60,382 bases of DNA from Parendozoicomonas verongulae (GTDB lineage Bacteria > Pseudomonadota > Gammaproteobacteria > Pseudomonadales > Endozoicomonadaceae): the NCBI RefSeq assembly GCF_009711465.1, contig NZ_SMME01000859.1, forward strand, positions 601 through 60,982. Reading direction: 5' to 3'. The notes beneath the pieces were generated by a model that made no database searches, was not told where the DNA came from, and saw only the letters and a list, made by a program, of their open reading frames with translations. Positions within the stretch are counted from its first letter, which is position 1. Each line of letters begins with the position of its first letter. Shown in pieces: positions 34,403-43,575 of this stretch. The translations under genes and the position numbers were made by a program.

Positions 34403-35395
34403 CTATACGGTTAACGCGAGCCAGCGACCCAGAACCGCTTCAATCAGCAGTTGTTTATTCAAAGTCACCTGAGATTGCACAATGGCCCGTTGCTCTAGAA
34501 GCCATTGCAGTGTATTCAGCAGCCTGCGGCTACCCGCACGATCACCGATATACCGGAACATTTTCGCCATATCATCTGTTTCCAGATACTTATTCTGCCC
34601 CGTAGTGGAGTAGCGGATCATCTCCTGCACCCACAGACACAGCCATTCCAGCACAATAACCTGATCATAAGCCTGCCAGTTCAGTGCCAACTCCGCCGGT
34701 GTCAGCTTGCCTCGGCTAAGACCTGCCAGGCCGGATTTCATAGCCTCTCGCTGTTCAAGCAGGCCTTCCTGCTCATAGCGCAAAGCCGTGGAAGGCTCAC
34801 CAGCCGCAAGTTGTAGTAGGATTCTGGCTTTCTCATCTTCCGGCACATGTTTCTTCAGCCAGAGTAAGGCATCTTCCGTGGAAGGGCGTGAGAACAGTAC
34901 CTGCTGACAACGGCTGCGAATTGTAGGCAGCAGGCTGCTTACCTGCTGGCTGACCAATAGCATCAAGGTATCACGGCCGGGTTCTTCCAGACACTTCAGC
35001 AGTGCGTTAGCTGAGCTGATGTTCATGGCTTCAGCCGGACACAGAACGACAACACGAAAACCACCCTGTTGTGGGGTTTTCTCGGTAAACTCAATCATGG
35101 CGCGCACCTGTGCCACCTTGATCTGCTTGCCCCGCTCTTCAGGCTCAATGAGCAGAAGGTCGGGGTGAGTTCTCGCCTTATTCAACTGACAGTTCCGGCA
35201 ACGTCCACAGGCCATGCCGGACGTTTTCTCCTGACACAGTACATACTGGGCAAAAGCCAGTGCAAACTCCCGTTTGCCAACGCCAGACTGCCCACGCAGT
35301 AACAAAGCATGGGGAAGCTGGTTATCCGCAAGGCGCTGGGACAACTGTTGCCAGTTACCCCCGTGCCAGGTCATAGGCTGATGCAGATCAGCCAT
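34403..35395 (-). CDS. holB: DNA polymerase III delta' subunit
   Basis: A clamp-loader stator subunit (330 residues). It keeps the P-loop-like GQSGVGK (35-41) and the four-Cys zinc module (Cys54, Cys63, Cys66, Cys69) seen in delta', plus NALLKCLEEPG and SRCQQVLF. The ATG at 35395 overlaps tmk by 8 bases; an upstream TTG at 35413 is less likely. The tmk-holB pairing is conserved in gammaproteobacteria. Confidence 0.94.
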   Translation of the reverse strand: MADLHQPMTWHGGNWQQLSQRLADNQLPHALLLRGQSGVGKREFALAFAQYVLCQEKTSGMACGRCRNCQLNKARTHPDLLLIEPEERGKQIKVAQVRAMIEFTEKTPQQGGFRVVVLCPAEAMNISSANALLKCLEEPGRDTLMLLVSQQVSSLLPTIRSRCQQVLFSRPSTEDALLWLKKHVPEDEKARILLQLAAGEPSTALRYEQEGLLEQREAMKSGLAGLSRGKLTPAELALNWQAYDQVIVLEWLCLWVQEMIRYSTTGQNKYLETDDMAKMFRYIGDRAGSRRLLNTLQWLLEQRAIVQSQVTLNKQLLIEAVLGRWLALTV

Positions 35396-36050
35396 GATTG
35401 ACTCGCTTGCCAAGTACTTCGGCTATGGCCACCTGTACGTTCTCGATAGACTGGGATGCATCCACAATCTCAAACCGCTGGGGTTCGTCGTCAGCGCGGG
35501 CCAGGTAGCCCTGACGCACACGCACGAAGAAATCTGTTTTTTCCTGTTCGATACGATCCAGCTCACCACGACCCGATGCCCGGGCCATACCCACTTCCAC
35601 TGGCAGGTCCAGCAGCAATGTCATATCCGGGCGAAGCTCACCCTGAACAAGAGACTCCAATGTAGAAAGAGCCTTAAGGCTCAAACCACGCCCCGCTCCC
35701 TGATAGGCAAAGCTGGCATCGGTAAACCGGTCAGACAGCACCAGCTTGCCAGCCGCCAAAGCTGGTTTAATCACAGACTCGATATGCTGGGCACGGGCTG
35801 CGAACATCAGCAGCAGCTCGGTCATATCCGCAACTTTCTCATCACCAGGTGCCAACAGCAATTCGCGGATACGCTCCGCGAACGGTGTGCCACCGGGTTC
35901 ACGGGTCTGGATAAAGTCGATATTCCTCTCTTTCAGCCAGGTAGAAATAAATTCAATGCTGGTTGTTTTTCCCGCACCTTCCCCACCTTCAACTGTGAGG
36001 AAAAATCCGGGGTAATCAGCATTTGCGCTGTTATGTCCCAAGTCAGACAT
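35388..36050 (-). CDS. tmk: thymidylate kinase
   Basis: Phosphorylates dTMP to dTDP for DNA synthesis. The 220-residue protein has the P-loop EGGEGAGKTT (21-30), the DR(Y/F) motif in SDRFTDASFAYQGAGRG that binds dTMP, a TREPGGTP segment, and the LID region around ASGRGELDRIEQEK, whose basic residues classify it as a type II (bacterial) enzyme. It sits 14 bases after mltG and overlaps holB. Confidence 0.97.
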   Translation of the reverse strand: MSDLGHNSANADYPGFFLTVEGGEGAGKTTSIEFISTWLKERNIDFIQTREPGGTPFAERIRELLLAPGDEKVADMTELLLMFAARAQHIESVIKPALAAGKLVLSDRFTDASFAYQGAGRGLSLKALSTLESLVQGELRPDMTLLLDLPVEVGMARASGRGELDRIEQEKTDFFVRVRQGYLARADDEPQRFEIVDASQSIENVQVAIAEVLGKRVNHG

Positions 36051-36064
36051 ATCTCTTCCTGTCT

Positions 36065-37117
36065 CTAATTTTGCACCGTTGCCTCATTGGCAACAGGTAA
36101 AGGCGTACTCCGGTAATCATCACGCCTGTTCAACTGGTATTTTCTCACAGCTCTATTGTGTTCTGCGAGCGTTGTAGAGAATTTGTGAGAGCCATCGCCA
36201 CGAGCTACGAAATATAGCGCCTTTCCATCGGCCGGGTGGAGCGCGGCATGGATAGATTCACGTCCAACAGATGCAATCGGTGTGGGCGGCAAACCATTAA
36301 TACGGTATGTATTGTAGGGGGTATGCGTATTCAAATCCCTTCGACGAATACGGCCGTCATAAGCACTGCCCATACCATAAATCACCGTTGGATCACTTTG
36401 CAGACGCATGCCTTTTTGCAATCTGCGCACAAATACCCCAGCAATAACTGACCGCTCTGCAGGTACAGCTGTTTCCCGTTCAATAACAGACGCGAGCACC
36501 AGTGCCTCATAAGGTGTTTTATAGGGAAGTCCCTCCTGGCGCCCTTTCCACTCATCATTCAGCACATCCAGCAGACGCTGATGGGCGCGGCGGAGAATGG
36601 AAAGCTCGGTATCACCGGCTTCGAAATAATACGTGTCGGAGAAAAACAACCCTTCGGGAGACGGCGCACTAATTTTTAAAATCGCCTCAAGCTTGCCATC
36701 ATCTGCTGCCAGCACTTTTTCCAGTCGGGTGTCCGACCAGTCCTGAAGATTCTCTGCCAGAGTTTTTCCTTCTACCAGAGTCACCGCATGCTGAATCACA
36801 TTTCCTGAGGAGAGATGGTCAACCAGAGCAACCACCGTTGAACCTGACTCAATATTATATTCACCTGCCACAAGGCCTGTATCTTTGCCTGTTAAACGAC
36901 CATAAGCCTTTAACAGCAGAGGCTGGTCGACCAAACCTTCTTCCGTTAAGCGATGAACAACACCGGAGAAATTCTCCCCACGCTCAACTACAAACTGGGT
37001 ATCAGTATCAACAACAGGCTTTTTCAGCCAGGAGGAAACATAAGCATAGGCACCAGCTACAGAAGCAACAGCCAGTACTATCAAAAGAGAAACGATTTGA
37101 AGAACACGTTTAATCAT
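36065..37117 (-). CDS. mltG: endolytic murein transglycosylase MltG (YceG)
   Basis: An inner-membrane enzyme that cuts nascent glycan strands and so limits their length. The 350-residue protein has an N-terminal membrane helix (about 5-27), a LysM-like segment (about 40-80), and the YceG domain with the catalytic Glu in LASVIERETAVPAERS (about residue 213), QSDPTVIYG, TPYNTYRINGLPPTPI and GDGSHKFSTTLAEHN. The length is typical. It overlaps pabC by 8 bases in the pabC-mltG-tmk order found in E. coli. Confidence 0.96.
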   Translation of the reverse strand: MIKRVLQIVSLLIVLAVASVAGAYAYVSSWLKKPVVDTDTQFVVERGENFSGVVHRLTEEGLVDQPLLLKAYGRLTGKDTGLVAGEYNIESGSTVVALVDHLSSGNVIQHAVTLVEGKTLAENLQDWSDTRLEKVLAADDGKLEAILKISAPSPEGLFFSDTYYFEAGDTELSILRRAHQRLLDVLNDEWKGRQEGLPYKTPYEALVLASVIERETAVPAERSVIAGVFVRRLQKGMRLQSDPTVIYGMGSAYDGRIRRRDLNTHTPYNTYRINGLPPTPIASVGRESIHAALHPADGKALYFVARGDGSHKFSTTLAEHNRAVRKYQLNRRDDYRSTPLPVANEATVQN

Positions 37118-37934
37118 TAAAGAGCTGAACTACCTCTTTTCGAAACTTTCGGGTCACCGGACCGGGAAGCCATGTTCGGCCAGCACATTCGCGCACAGGC
37201 CATATTCCCATCACACTATTGGCAAAAAATACTTCGTCGGCTTGCCGCACATCATCCAATGTGTACTGACCTACACGAAATAATACATTCTGAGAGAAAG
37301 AATCAATCAACCACTGCCGCATGACCCCTTCTACCCCACACAGGGAAAGATCAGGTACAAGGACATCTCCTGATGCTACCAGAAAAACATTACTCATAGT
37401 GCCTTCTATCACATTGTCGTGAATATCAAGCACCATGCCTTCTGCAAAATCCTGGGTAGTAAACTCCCCACGGGCAAGCACCTGTTCGAGACGATTCAGG
37501 TGTTTCAAGCCTGCCAGAGTTGGAGAATGACCGAGACGGGTTTCGCATACCTTCACTCTTACACCGTCGTTCACCCAATCATTAGCGGCCGGCGTTCTGG
37601 GAAATAAACCTAAAACAGTGCGCCCCTTTGCTCCGAGCGGATTGTATCCTCGCCCACCACTGCCACGGGTGACAGTAATTTTGAGCACACCATCTTCACA
37701 ACCCTGGATAAAGCGTTCCACCTGCTGCTCAAGCGCTGGCATCTGCAAAGGCAAACGAAGACGGTCGCACCCCCTCTGTAAACGACGAAAGTGCAATAAC
37801 TTCAGCGGCAGCCGCCCATTTACGACCCGAATCGTTTCAAAAACACCATCTCCATATTGAAAACCTCGATCAGAGACCGGTACAACATCAGCCGGCTCAC
37901 CATCCACCAGAAACAGAGGAAGAGACACGCTCAA
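37110..37934 (-). CDS. pabC: aminodeoxychorismate lyase
   Basis: A PLP-dependent fold-IV lyase that forms 4-aminobenzoate from aminodeoxychorismate for folate synthesis. The 274-residue protein has SDRGFQYGDGVFETIR near the start, the PLP Lys144 in AGLKHLNRLEQVLAR, and EGTMSNVFLV and FFANSVMGIWPV. It aligns with PabC rather than the longer IlvE or D-amino-acid transaminases. Its start is a TTG (37934) or the GTG two codons later; no ATG is available nearby. Located between fabF and mltG as in E. coli. Confidence 0.92.
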   Translation of the reverse strand: MSVSLPLFLVDGEPADVVPVSDRGFQYGDGVFETIRVVNGRLPLKLLHFRRLQRGCDRLRLPLQMPALEQQVERFIQGCEDGVLKITVTRGSGGRGYNPLGAKGRTVLGLFPRTPAANDWVNDGVRVKVCETRLGHSPTLAGLKHLNRLEQVLARGEFTTQDFAEGMVLDIHDNVIEGTMSNVFLVASGDVLVPDLSLCGVEGVMRQWLIDSFSQNVLFRVGQYTLDDVRQADEVFFANSVMGIWPVRECAGRTWLPGPVTRKFRKEVVQLFND

Positions 37935-37963
37935 AATATCAGCCTATTGCAGTGTATTGCACG

Positions 37964-39205
37964 CTATTTATAACGGGAAAACGCCAGCGTGGCATTGGAT
38001 CCGCCAAAACCAAATGAGTTGGAAAGCGCATGTTCAATGCGCATACAGCGTGAGCTGTGTGGCACATAATCCAGCACACAGCCCTCATCAGGATTATCAA
38101 GATTGATAGTGGGCAAAGCCACTTGCTCGTGGATGGACTGCGCTACCAATACTGCCTCCAATGCCCCGGCAGCACCAAGAAGATGGCCGGTCATGGACTT
38201 GGTAGAACTCATCGCCAGATGCTGTGCATGATCACCAAACACCCGCTCAACTGCCCGGGATTCCACCACGTCCCCTGCAGGGGTCGACGTACCGTGGGCA
38301 TTGATATAGTCCACTTGATCAACATTCAGGCCTGCATCTTTCAAAGCTCCGGTCATGGATTGCATAGCACCATGGCCGTCTTCTGGTGGAGACGTCATAT
38401 GATAGGCATCGCCACTCATGGCAAACCCACTGACTTCCGCAAGAATGTTAGCACCACGCTTTTGAGCATGCTCCAGTGATTCCAGCACGACAGCGGCAGC
38501 ACCATCGGACAATACAAAGCCATCACGGTCTTTATCCCAGGGGCGGCTTGCCTTCTCAGGCTCACAATTACGGGAAGAGAGCGCACGAGCCGCAGAGAAA
38601 CCAGCAATACCTACTTCCGCAGAGCCCTTCTCTGAACCGCCGGCAATCATGACATCCGCATCACCCCAGGCAATAGTCCTGGCAGCCATACCGATACAGT
38701 GAGTCCCTGTCGTACAAGCCGTTGTGAGGGCAAAGTTAGGGCCCCGGAGGTTGTACTGCATAGAAAGCCAACCCGCTACCATATTGGTGATAGAAGAAGG
38801 AATAAAAAAGGGTGAAACACGGCGAGGACCTTTTTTCTCCAGCAGGGAAACAGTCTCCTCAATAGTGGTGATACCGCCAATACCAGAACCAAAGGCAACG
38901 CCCGCTCTGGGGCTGAGGGCCTCATCAACCTCAAGGCCAGCATTCTGTATGGCCTCGATAGAAGCCGCCAGACCATATTGAAGAAACAGATCCATCTTGC
39001 GGGCATCTTTGGGATTAAGCCAGTCAGCCACCTGAAAGTCGTTAACAGCCCCGCAGATTTTCACGGGATAAGAGGATGTATCGAAGTGCTCTATCAGGCC
39101 AATACCGCTCTGCCCTTCTAAAAGTTTATCCCAGGTTGCCTGGAAACCTGATGCCAGTGGTGTAATAGCCCCCACGCCGGTAATAACAACACGTTTGCGG
39201 TTCAT
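37964..39205 (-). CDS. fabF: beta-ketoacyl-ACP synthase II
   Basis: Condenses malonyl-ACP with acyl-ACP in fatty acid elongation, and is the enzyme that sets temperature-dependent unsaturation in E. coli. The 413-residue protein shows the Cys-His-His triad: Cys164 in TTACTTGTHC, His304 in NAHGTSTPAGD and His341 in KSMTGHLLGAAG. The ATG at 39205 follows CAGGAG at 6 bases and is preferred to a TTG at 39220. It lies 150 bases downstream of acpP with a hairpin in between. Confidence 0.97.
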   Translation of the reverse strand: MNRKRVVITGVGAITPLASGFQATWDKLLEGQSGIGLIEHFDTSSYPVKICGAVNDFQVADWLNPKDARKMDLFLQYGLAASIEAIQNAGLEVDEALSPRAGVAFGSGIGGITTIEETVSLLEKKGPRRVSPFFIPSSITNMVAGWLSMQYNLRGPNFALTTACTTGTHCIGMAARTIAWGDADVMIAGGSEKGSAEVGIAGFSAARALSSRNCEPEKASRPWDKDRDGFVLSDGAAAVVLESLEHAQKRGANILAEVSGFAMSGDAYHMTSPPEDGHGAMQSMTGALKDAGLNVDQVDYINAHGTSTPAGDVVESRAVERVFGDHAQHLAMSSTKSMTGHLLGAAGALEAVLVAQSIHEQVALPTINLDNPDEGCVLDYVPHSSRCMRIEHALSNSFGFGGSNATLAFSRYK

Positions 39206-39261
39206 TTTTTTCTCCTGCAATATCCTGTTGCAGCAGGGCTATGGTGCCCTGGTCTCCTCAC

Positions 39262-39319
39262 CCAAATAAAGAAAGGCCGCACTGTTTCCAGTCAGTTAAG
39301 AGCTGGTCATGTGCGGCCT
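39262..39319 (-). terminator. hairpin terminator or attenuator between acpP and fabF
   Basis: AGGCCGCAC (39274-39282) pairs with GTGCGGCCT (39311-39319) around a 28-base loop containing a smaller CCAG/CTGG hairpin. On the minus strand TTTCTTTATTT follows. It may let acpP be transcribed in excess over fabF. Confidence 0.7.
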
Positions 39320-39355
39320 CTTTGGAATTCTCGTCAAAGGATGACGTGAAAATGA

Positions 39356-39589
39356 TTACTGGTGAGCAACTACGTAATCGATAGCTTCCTGCACAGTAGT
39401 AATCTTTTCAGCTTCCTCATCGGGAATCTCGGTTTCGAACTCTTCTTCCAGAGCCATCACGAGTTCTACCGTGTCAAGGGAGTCGGCGCCGAGATCTTCA
39501 ACAAAGGAAGACTCATTGCTTACTTCCTCTTCCTTAACGCCAAGTTGCTCGCAAACAATCTTCTTGACGCGTTCTTCAATAGTACTCAT
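39356..39589 (-). CDS. acpP: acyl carrier protein
   Basis: The 77-residue acidic carrier of growing acyl chains. Ser37 in [10 protein letters not shown] takes the 4'-phosphopantetheine arm. The protein starts [21 protein letters not shown], as most gammaproteobacterial ACPs do. It is flanked by fabG upstream and fabF downstream. A likely promoter with an overlapping palindrome lies 52-82 bases upstream, and a hairpin terminator follows, consistent with separate high-level expression. Confidence 0.98.
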   Translation of the reverse strand: MSTIEERVKKIVCEQLGVKEEEVSNESSFVEDLGADSLDTVELVMALEEEFETEIPDEEAEKITTVQEAIDYVVAHQ

Positions 39590-39640
39590 GCCTTGCTTCG
39601 CTCCTATCTATTCCATGCAGACTGAACTGCGAAAGAGTAG

Positions 39641-39671
39641 TGTATATAAACGCTTGAATGAATTTCAAGCG
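39641..39671 (-). promoter_or_regulatory. acpP promoter with overlapping palindromic operator-like site
   Basis: On the minus strand TTGAAA (39668-39663), 16-base spacer, TATACA (39646-39641) forms a promoter facing acpP. A perfect palindrome, CGCTTGAA-TGAAT-TTCAAGCG (39651-39671), covers the -35 box and most of the spacer, where a bound repressor would block RNA polymerase. I cannot assign it to a known regulator. Confidence 0.55.
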
Positions 39672-39746
39672 GCTAATTCAATCAAACTTATCAATGCGAG
39701 TCTATAGCGTGATACCTTAGTTATGCACCTATGCATACGCCAAGTA

Positions 39747-40505
39747 TCACCCCATATACATTCCGCCATTTACGTGCAAGGTCTCACCCGTTACGTAAGC
39801 ACCTTCGTCGCCCGCCAAAAACGCCACGACACCAGCAATTTCCTTCGGATCACCCAGACGCCCAAGAGGAACTTGAGCCAGCAGATTCAAACGATGTTCT
39901 TCTGGTAAACCCCGGGTCATATCTGTATCGATAAATCCTGGGGCAACCGCATTTACGGTAATCTGACGGCTACCCAGTTCACGGGCCAGAGAGCGAGTGT
40001 AACCCTCAAGGCCTGCCTTCGCGGCAGCGTAGTTGGACTGGCCGGCATTCCCCATGGAACCAACAACGGAGCTGATGTTAATAATCCGACCCCAGCGTGC
40101 CTTCGTCATGCCACGAACACACGCCTTACTCATGCGATAGATGGAACTGAGATTCGTGTTGATCACACTGTCCCATTCATCATCCTTCATGCGCATCAGG
40201 ATATTATCCCGGGTAATCCCTGCATTATTCACCAGAATTGTCGGGGCGCCAAATTTTTCAGCAATCTCTTTTACAACGGCAATGATGGATTCCGGGCTGG
40301 AAACATCCAAACACATACCTGTGCCCGCCACACCATTGTGAGATAAAACTTCAGCTATCGCAGCCGCACCAGACTCACTGGTTGCAGTACCAATGACCGT
40401 TGCGCCTGCAGCCCCCAGCCGCAGCGCAATAGCACGACCAATCCCCCGGCTGGCACCTGTGACCAAAGCCACCTTTCCAGACAGACCAGCATTATCCTGC
40501 TGCAT
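39747..40505 (-). CDS. fabG: 3-oxoacyl-ACP reductase
   Basis: An NADPH-dependent short-chain dehydrogenase reducing beta-ketoacyl-ACP. The 252-residue protein has the cofactor loop TGASRGIG (16-23), NNAG, and the catalytic Ser146, Tyr159 and Lys163 (SSVVGSMGNAGQSNYAAAK). The ATG at 40505 is supported by GGAGG 10 bases upstream; the ATG at 40523 has none. It follows fabD after about 45 bases. Confidence 0.97.
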   Translation of the reverse strand: MQQDNAGLSGKVALVTGASRGIGRAIALRLGAAGATVIGTATSESGAAAIAEVLSHNGVAGTGMCLDVSSPESIIAVVKEIAEKFGAPTILVNNAGITRDNILMRMKDDEWDSVINTNLSSIYRMSKACVRGMTKARWGRIINISSVVGSMGNAGQSNYAAAKAGLEGYTRSLARELGSRQITVNAVAPGFIDTDMTRGLPEEHRLNLLAQVPLGRLGDPKEIAGVVAFLAGDEGAYVTGETLHVNGGMYMG

Positions 40506-40550
40506 GCCTATGAATCCTCCCATTAACTCAGATCAGCTTTTCTGCACATG

Positions 40551-41477
40551 TTATGCGTCAGGTAAGGCTGAAAGATTTTCCATCCCGACAACCGGCACAG
40601 AACGCTCAATTCGCTTCCCAAGCCCTGCCAGCACTTTGCCAGGGCCACATTCGTTAAACCCCGCTACACCATTCGAAACCATATAGCGCACAGATTCCAC
40701 CCAACGTACAGGCTGACTCAGCTGACTCACCAGATTCGTACGGATCACATTGACATCATTCGCTACGCTTGCCGTCACATTCTGCACAACCGATATAGAT
40801 GGCGCAGACAGCATAATAGAGTCAAGATCTTTTGCCAGACGTTCGGCCGCGGGCTTCATCAGGGCACAGTGGGAAGGCACACTGACAGGCAGGGGCATCA
40901 CCTTACGGGCACCAGCCTCAGCAAATACGGTAGCCGCACGCTCAACCGCAACTGCAGAGCCTGCGATGACCACCTGACCGGGAGCATTAAAGTTAACGGC
41001 CGAGAGAACCTCACCGTCTTGTGCAGTGTCCTGGCACAGTTCGATAACCTTTTCATCGTCCAGCCCCAGCACTGCAGCCATGGCACCCTCACCCGGAGGA
41101 ACAGCTTCCTGCATATAGATACCCCGGTTACGCACCAGATGTACAGCATCAGCAAAGCTCAACACTCCCCCCGCAACCAGCGCAGAGTATTCACCCAGGC
41201 TATGGCCTGCCACAAACTCCGGCTGTGCACCACCACGGGCCTGCCACAGGCGCCACAGGGCAACACTGGACGTCAGCAACGCTGGCTGGGTGTTTTCTGT
41301 AGAGTTCAATGCGTCTGCGGGGCCTTCGAGAATCATCCCTCGCAGATCGAAACCTAAAATATCGCTGGCTTCCACCAGCGTGTCGTTGACAATGGCTTCC
41401 TGAGCCGCAATTTCGGCCAGCATACCCACCTTTTGGGAACCCTGCCCTGGGAAGATAAAAGCAGTACTGGAACTCAT
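40551..41477 (-). CDS. fabD: malonyl-CoA-ACP transacylase
   Basis: Transfers malonyl groups from CoA to ACP for fatty acid elongation. The 308-residue protein has FPGQGSQKVGML at the start, the nucleophile Ser93 in GHSLGEYSAL, an Arg in RGIYMQEAVPPG and the active-site His in VPSHCALM. The catalytic motifs and length are standard. A gap of 168 bases separates it from plsX; the gap has no gene. Confidence 0.97.
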   Translation of the reverse strand: MSSSTAFIFPGQGSQKVGMLAEIAAQEAIVNDTLVEASDILGFDLRGMILEGPADALNSTENTQPALLTSSVALWRLWQARGGAQPEFVAGHSLGEYSALVAGGVLSFADAVHLVRNRGIYMQEAVPPGEGAMAAVLGLDDEKVIELCQDTAQDGEVLSAVNFNAPGQVVIAGSAVAVERAATVFAEAGARKVMPLPVSVPSHCALMKPAAERLAKDLDSIMLSAPSISVVQNVTASVANDVNVIRTNLVSQLSQPVRWVESVRYMVSNGVAGFNECGPGKVLAGLGKRIERSVPVVGMENLSALPDA

Positions 41478-41645
41478 TGGTTCTGAAAATCCTGTTACTG
41501 AAAAGGTTGAGCATCAAATATGAAGACATCGGCGTCTACATGATCGGGTACTCATTATAGGGAAATCGAAGTCGACAGTCGGTAAAAATATGTTGCACAG
41601 ACATTGCTGCAAGGTAACAGAAAGGTGACATTCCTGTGCCGATAG

Positions 41646-42665
41646 CTAGAGCATCAACTCTAACCGCTCGTTTATATGCAGCACAGCGGATTGCTCCACA
41701 GCCTTCACAGCCTGATCTATTGCATACCCAAACTGTCGCTTATCTGAAGCGCCATGGCTCTTAACGACCACACCCTGCAAACCCAGCAGAGTGGCGCCAT
41801 TAAACTGGGATGGATCTATTGCAGAGGACAACCCTTTAACAAACGGACGCACAAGCTTTAGCAGCAGCCTGCCCCTCCAGGACAAACCTTCTCCCTGAAG
41901 CAGCCTGGATACAACCAGACGGACGGCCCCTTCACTGGCTTTCAAGGCCACATTCCCCGGATAGCCATCACACACAACCACATCCACACGGCCAGAGAAC
42001 AGATCAGTCCCCTCCACATAGCCGAAATAGTTCAGGCTTTCATGAGATTCCAGCAGCTGCCCCGCAAGGCGCACCCGCTCACAGCCTTTTATATCCTCTT
42101 CACCCACATTCAACAGCCCCACACGAGGCTGGGCAATACCATGCACCTCACTCATCATTAACGAGCCAAGCACGGCAAACTGGAGAAGCTGGTCAGAAGA
42201 ACTGTCGACATTCGCCCCCAGATCAAGCAACAGGGTCTGGCCAGATGCAGACGGCACCTGCCCAACCAGTGCGGGGCGATCAATTCCGGGAAGGGTTTTC
42301 AGGAGATGGCGCCCCATAGCCATTAGCGCTCCGGTATTGCCGGCACTGACACAGGCCTGAGACATACCCATAGCAACCTGCTCAAGGGCAAGCCACATGG
42401 AGGAGTCCTGTTTACGGCGCAGAGCCAGAGAGGGGCGATCCTCCATAGTCACGGTCTGACCCGCATGCACGACGGTGACTCTGCCATCGTTATCGGAGGG
42501 GAAATTATTCTCTTTCAGGCTTACACGAATGAAAGAGGCATCCCCGACAAGCACCAGATGTAAATCCGGATGCCTGACAAGCGCTTCCTGCGCAGCCTGA
42601 ATACGAGAATGGGGACCGCAGTCCCCACTCATCATATCCAGCGCAATGGTCTTCACAGGACCCAA
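41646..42665 (-). CDS. plsX: phosphate acyltransferase PlsX
   Basis: Makes acyl-phosphate from acyl-ACP for phospholipid synthesis, linking fatty acid and membrane lipid pathways. The 339-residue protein has the family segments IALDMMSGDCGP (most homologues read D-x-MGGD, so MSGD is a slight variant), CVSAGNTGALMAMG, LDLGANVD, ALLDVG-like GLLNVGEEDIKG and VCDGYPGNVALK. There is no ATG: the start is a TTG at 42665 or the GTG at 42656, just after rpmF. It follows rpmF by 8 bases. Confidence 0.95.
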   Translation of the reverse strand: MGPVKTIALDMMSGDCGPHSRIQAAQEALVRHPDLHLVLVGDASFIRVSLKENNFPSDNDGRVTVVHAGQTVTMEDRPSLALRRKQDSSMWLALEQVAMGMSQACVSAGNTGALMAMGRHLLKTLPGIDRPALVGQVPSASGQTLLLDLGANVDSSSDQLLQFAVLGSLMMSEVHGIAQPRVGLLNVGEEDIKGCERVRLAGQLLESHESLNYFGYVEGTDLFSGRVDVVVCDGYPGNVALKASEGAVRLVVSRLLQGEGLSWRGRLLLKLVRPFVKGLSSAIDPSQFNGATLLGLQGVVVKSHGASDKRQFGYAIDQAVKAVEQSAVLHINERLELML

Positions 42666-42673
42666 AGCGTGAA

Positions 42674-42853
42674 TTACTCGCCTTTGTCAGCGATAACTTT
42701 CTGACCACGGTAGAAGCCGTCTGCAGTCACGTGATGACGGCGGTGAGTTTCACCGGAAGCCGCATCTACAGACAGAGAAGGAGCGGTCAGAGCGTCGTGG
42801 GAACGACGCATGTCACGCTTGGAGCGAGTCTTACGATTTTTTTGAACTGCCAT
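42674..42853 (-). CDS. rpmF: 50S ribosomal protein L32
   Basis: A 59-residue basic ribosomal protein starting [20 protein letters not shown] and ending with [15 protein letters not shown]. This is the short type of L32, without the four zinc-binding Cys. AGGAG lies 8 bases before the ATG. It sits between yceD and plsX, as in E. coli, so ribosome and lipid synthesis share a transcript. Confidence 0.97.
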   Translation of the reverse strand: MAVQKNRKTRSKRDMRRSHDALTAPSLSVDAASGETHRRHHVTADGFYRGQKVIADKGE

Positions 42854-42872
42854 TGGAATAATCTCCTAAAAA

Positions 42873-43415
42873 TCACTTGCCGGTTTTCAAGCCGGCCAGC
42901 ACACTGAACGGGTTGGGGCGCTGGACGTCTTCGACATCCAACTCATCAGCACCGCCTTCCGGCAGAGTGCTGTATGTTTCCTGGTTGCTATGGCAGGTAT
43001 CGTTCTCGTGGTAAGCGAACGCTGGCATATTAAGAATCACCTCTTCCTCAAGAAGGGGCAACAACTCAACAGCTTCGTCTTCCACAAACAGCGGATCGAG
43101 ATTGGCCGGTAAATTCCGGGCCTGCTCATCGTTCCGTACGACTGCCATGTTGACACAGGCAACAAACTGAATCTCAGCCACATCAAGACAACGCTGACAA
43201 ACCATGGAGAGGGTTGCTTCCAGTTCACCTGTTACCAGAGGCCGACGCTGTTCGTCCACCTCAAAGCGCAGGTTAACACTGATTTCAGCCCGATCATCAG
43301 CAAGCATGTCTTTGAGCCTGGGGCATGAGGCTACAGGCAAAACACCCTGCAGCTCGGCACTTTGATAAGCCAGCTTGCGGGGTGAAATATGCTTGGGTAA
43401 CTGTCCGTTAAACAT
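42873..43415 (-). CDS. yceD: YceD (DUF177), 23S rRNA accumulation protein
   Basis: A 180-residue member of the DUF177 family, required for normal 23S rRNA levels in bacteria and plastids. Visible features are PRKLAYQSAELQGVL at the start, the CQRC pair in LSMVCQRCLDVAE (about 93-100), the acidic EDEAVELLPLLEEEVILNMP segment in two parts (about 123-142), and the C-terminal NPFSVLAGLKTGK, all typical. First gene of the yceD-rpmF-plsX series; divergent from maf. Confidence 0.93.
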   Translation of the reverse strand: MFNGQLPKHISPRKLAYQSAELQGVLPVASCPRLKDMLADDRAEISVNLRFEVDEQRRPLVTGELEATLSMVCQRCLDVAEIQFVACVNMAVVRNDEQARNLPANLDPLFVEDEAVELLPLLEEEVILNMPAFAYHENDTCHSNQETYSTLPEGGADELDVEDVQRPNPFSVLAGLKTGK

Positions 43416-43575
43416 AAGCGCGCAATAATAGGGACATCAAAACTCGGTGTAAAGATGCAATACATGATTTCCACGCACCGGATTGACCCTATAGACTAGT
43501 GCACAATCGCTATTTTATATGCCACTCTATGGCGAAACTTTCCTAACATACCAGACAAAGCTTCAAAAAATCACC

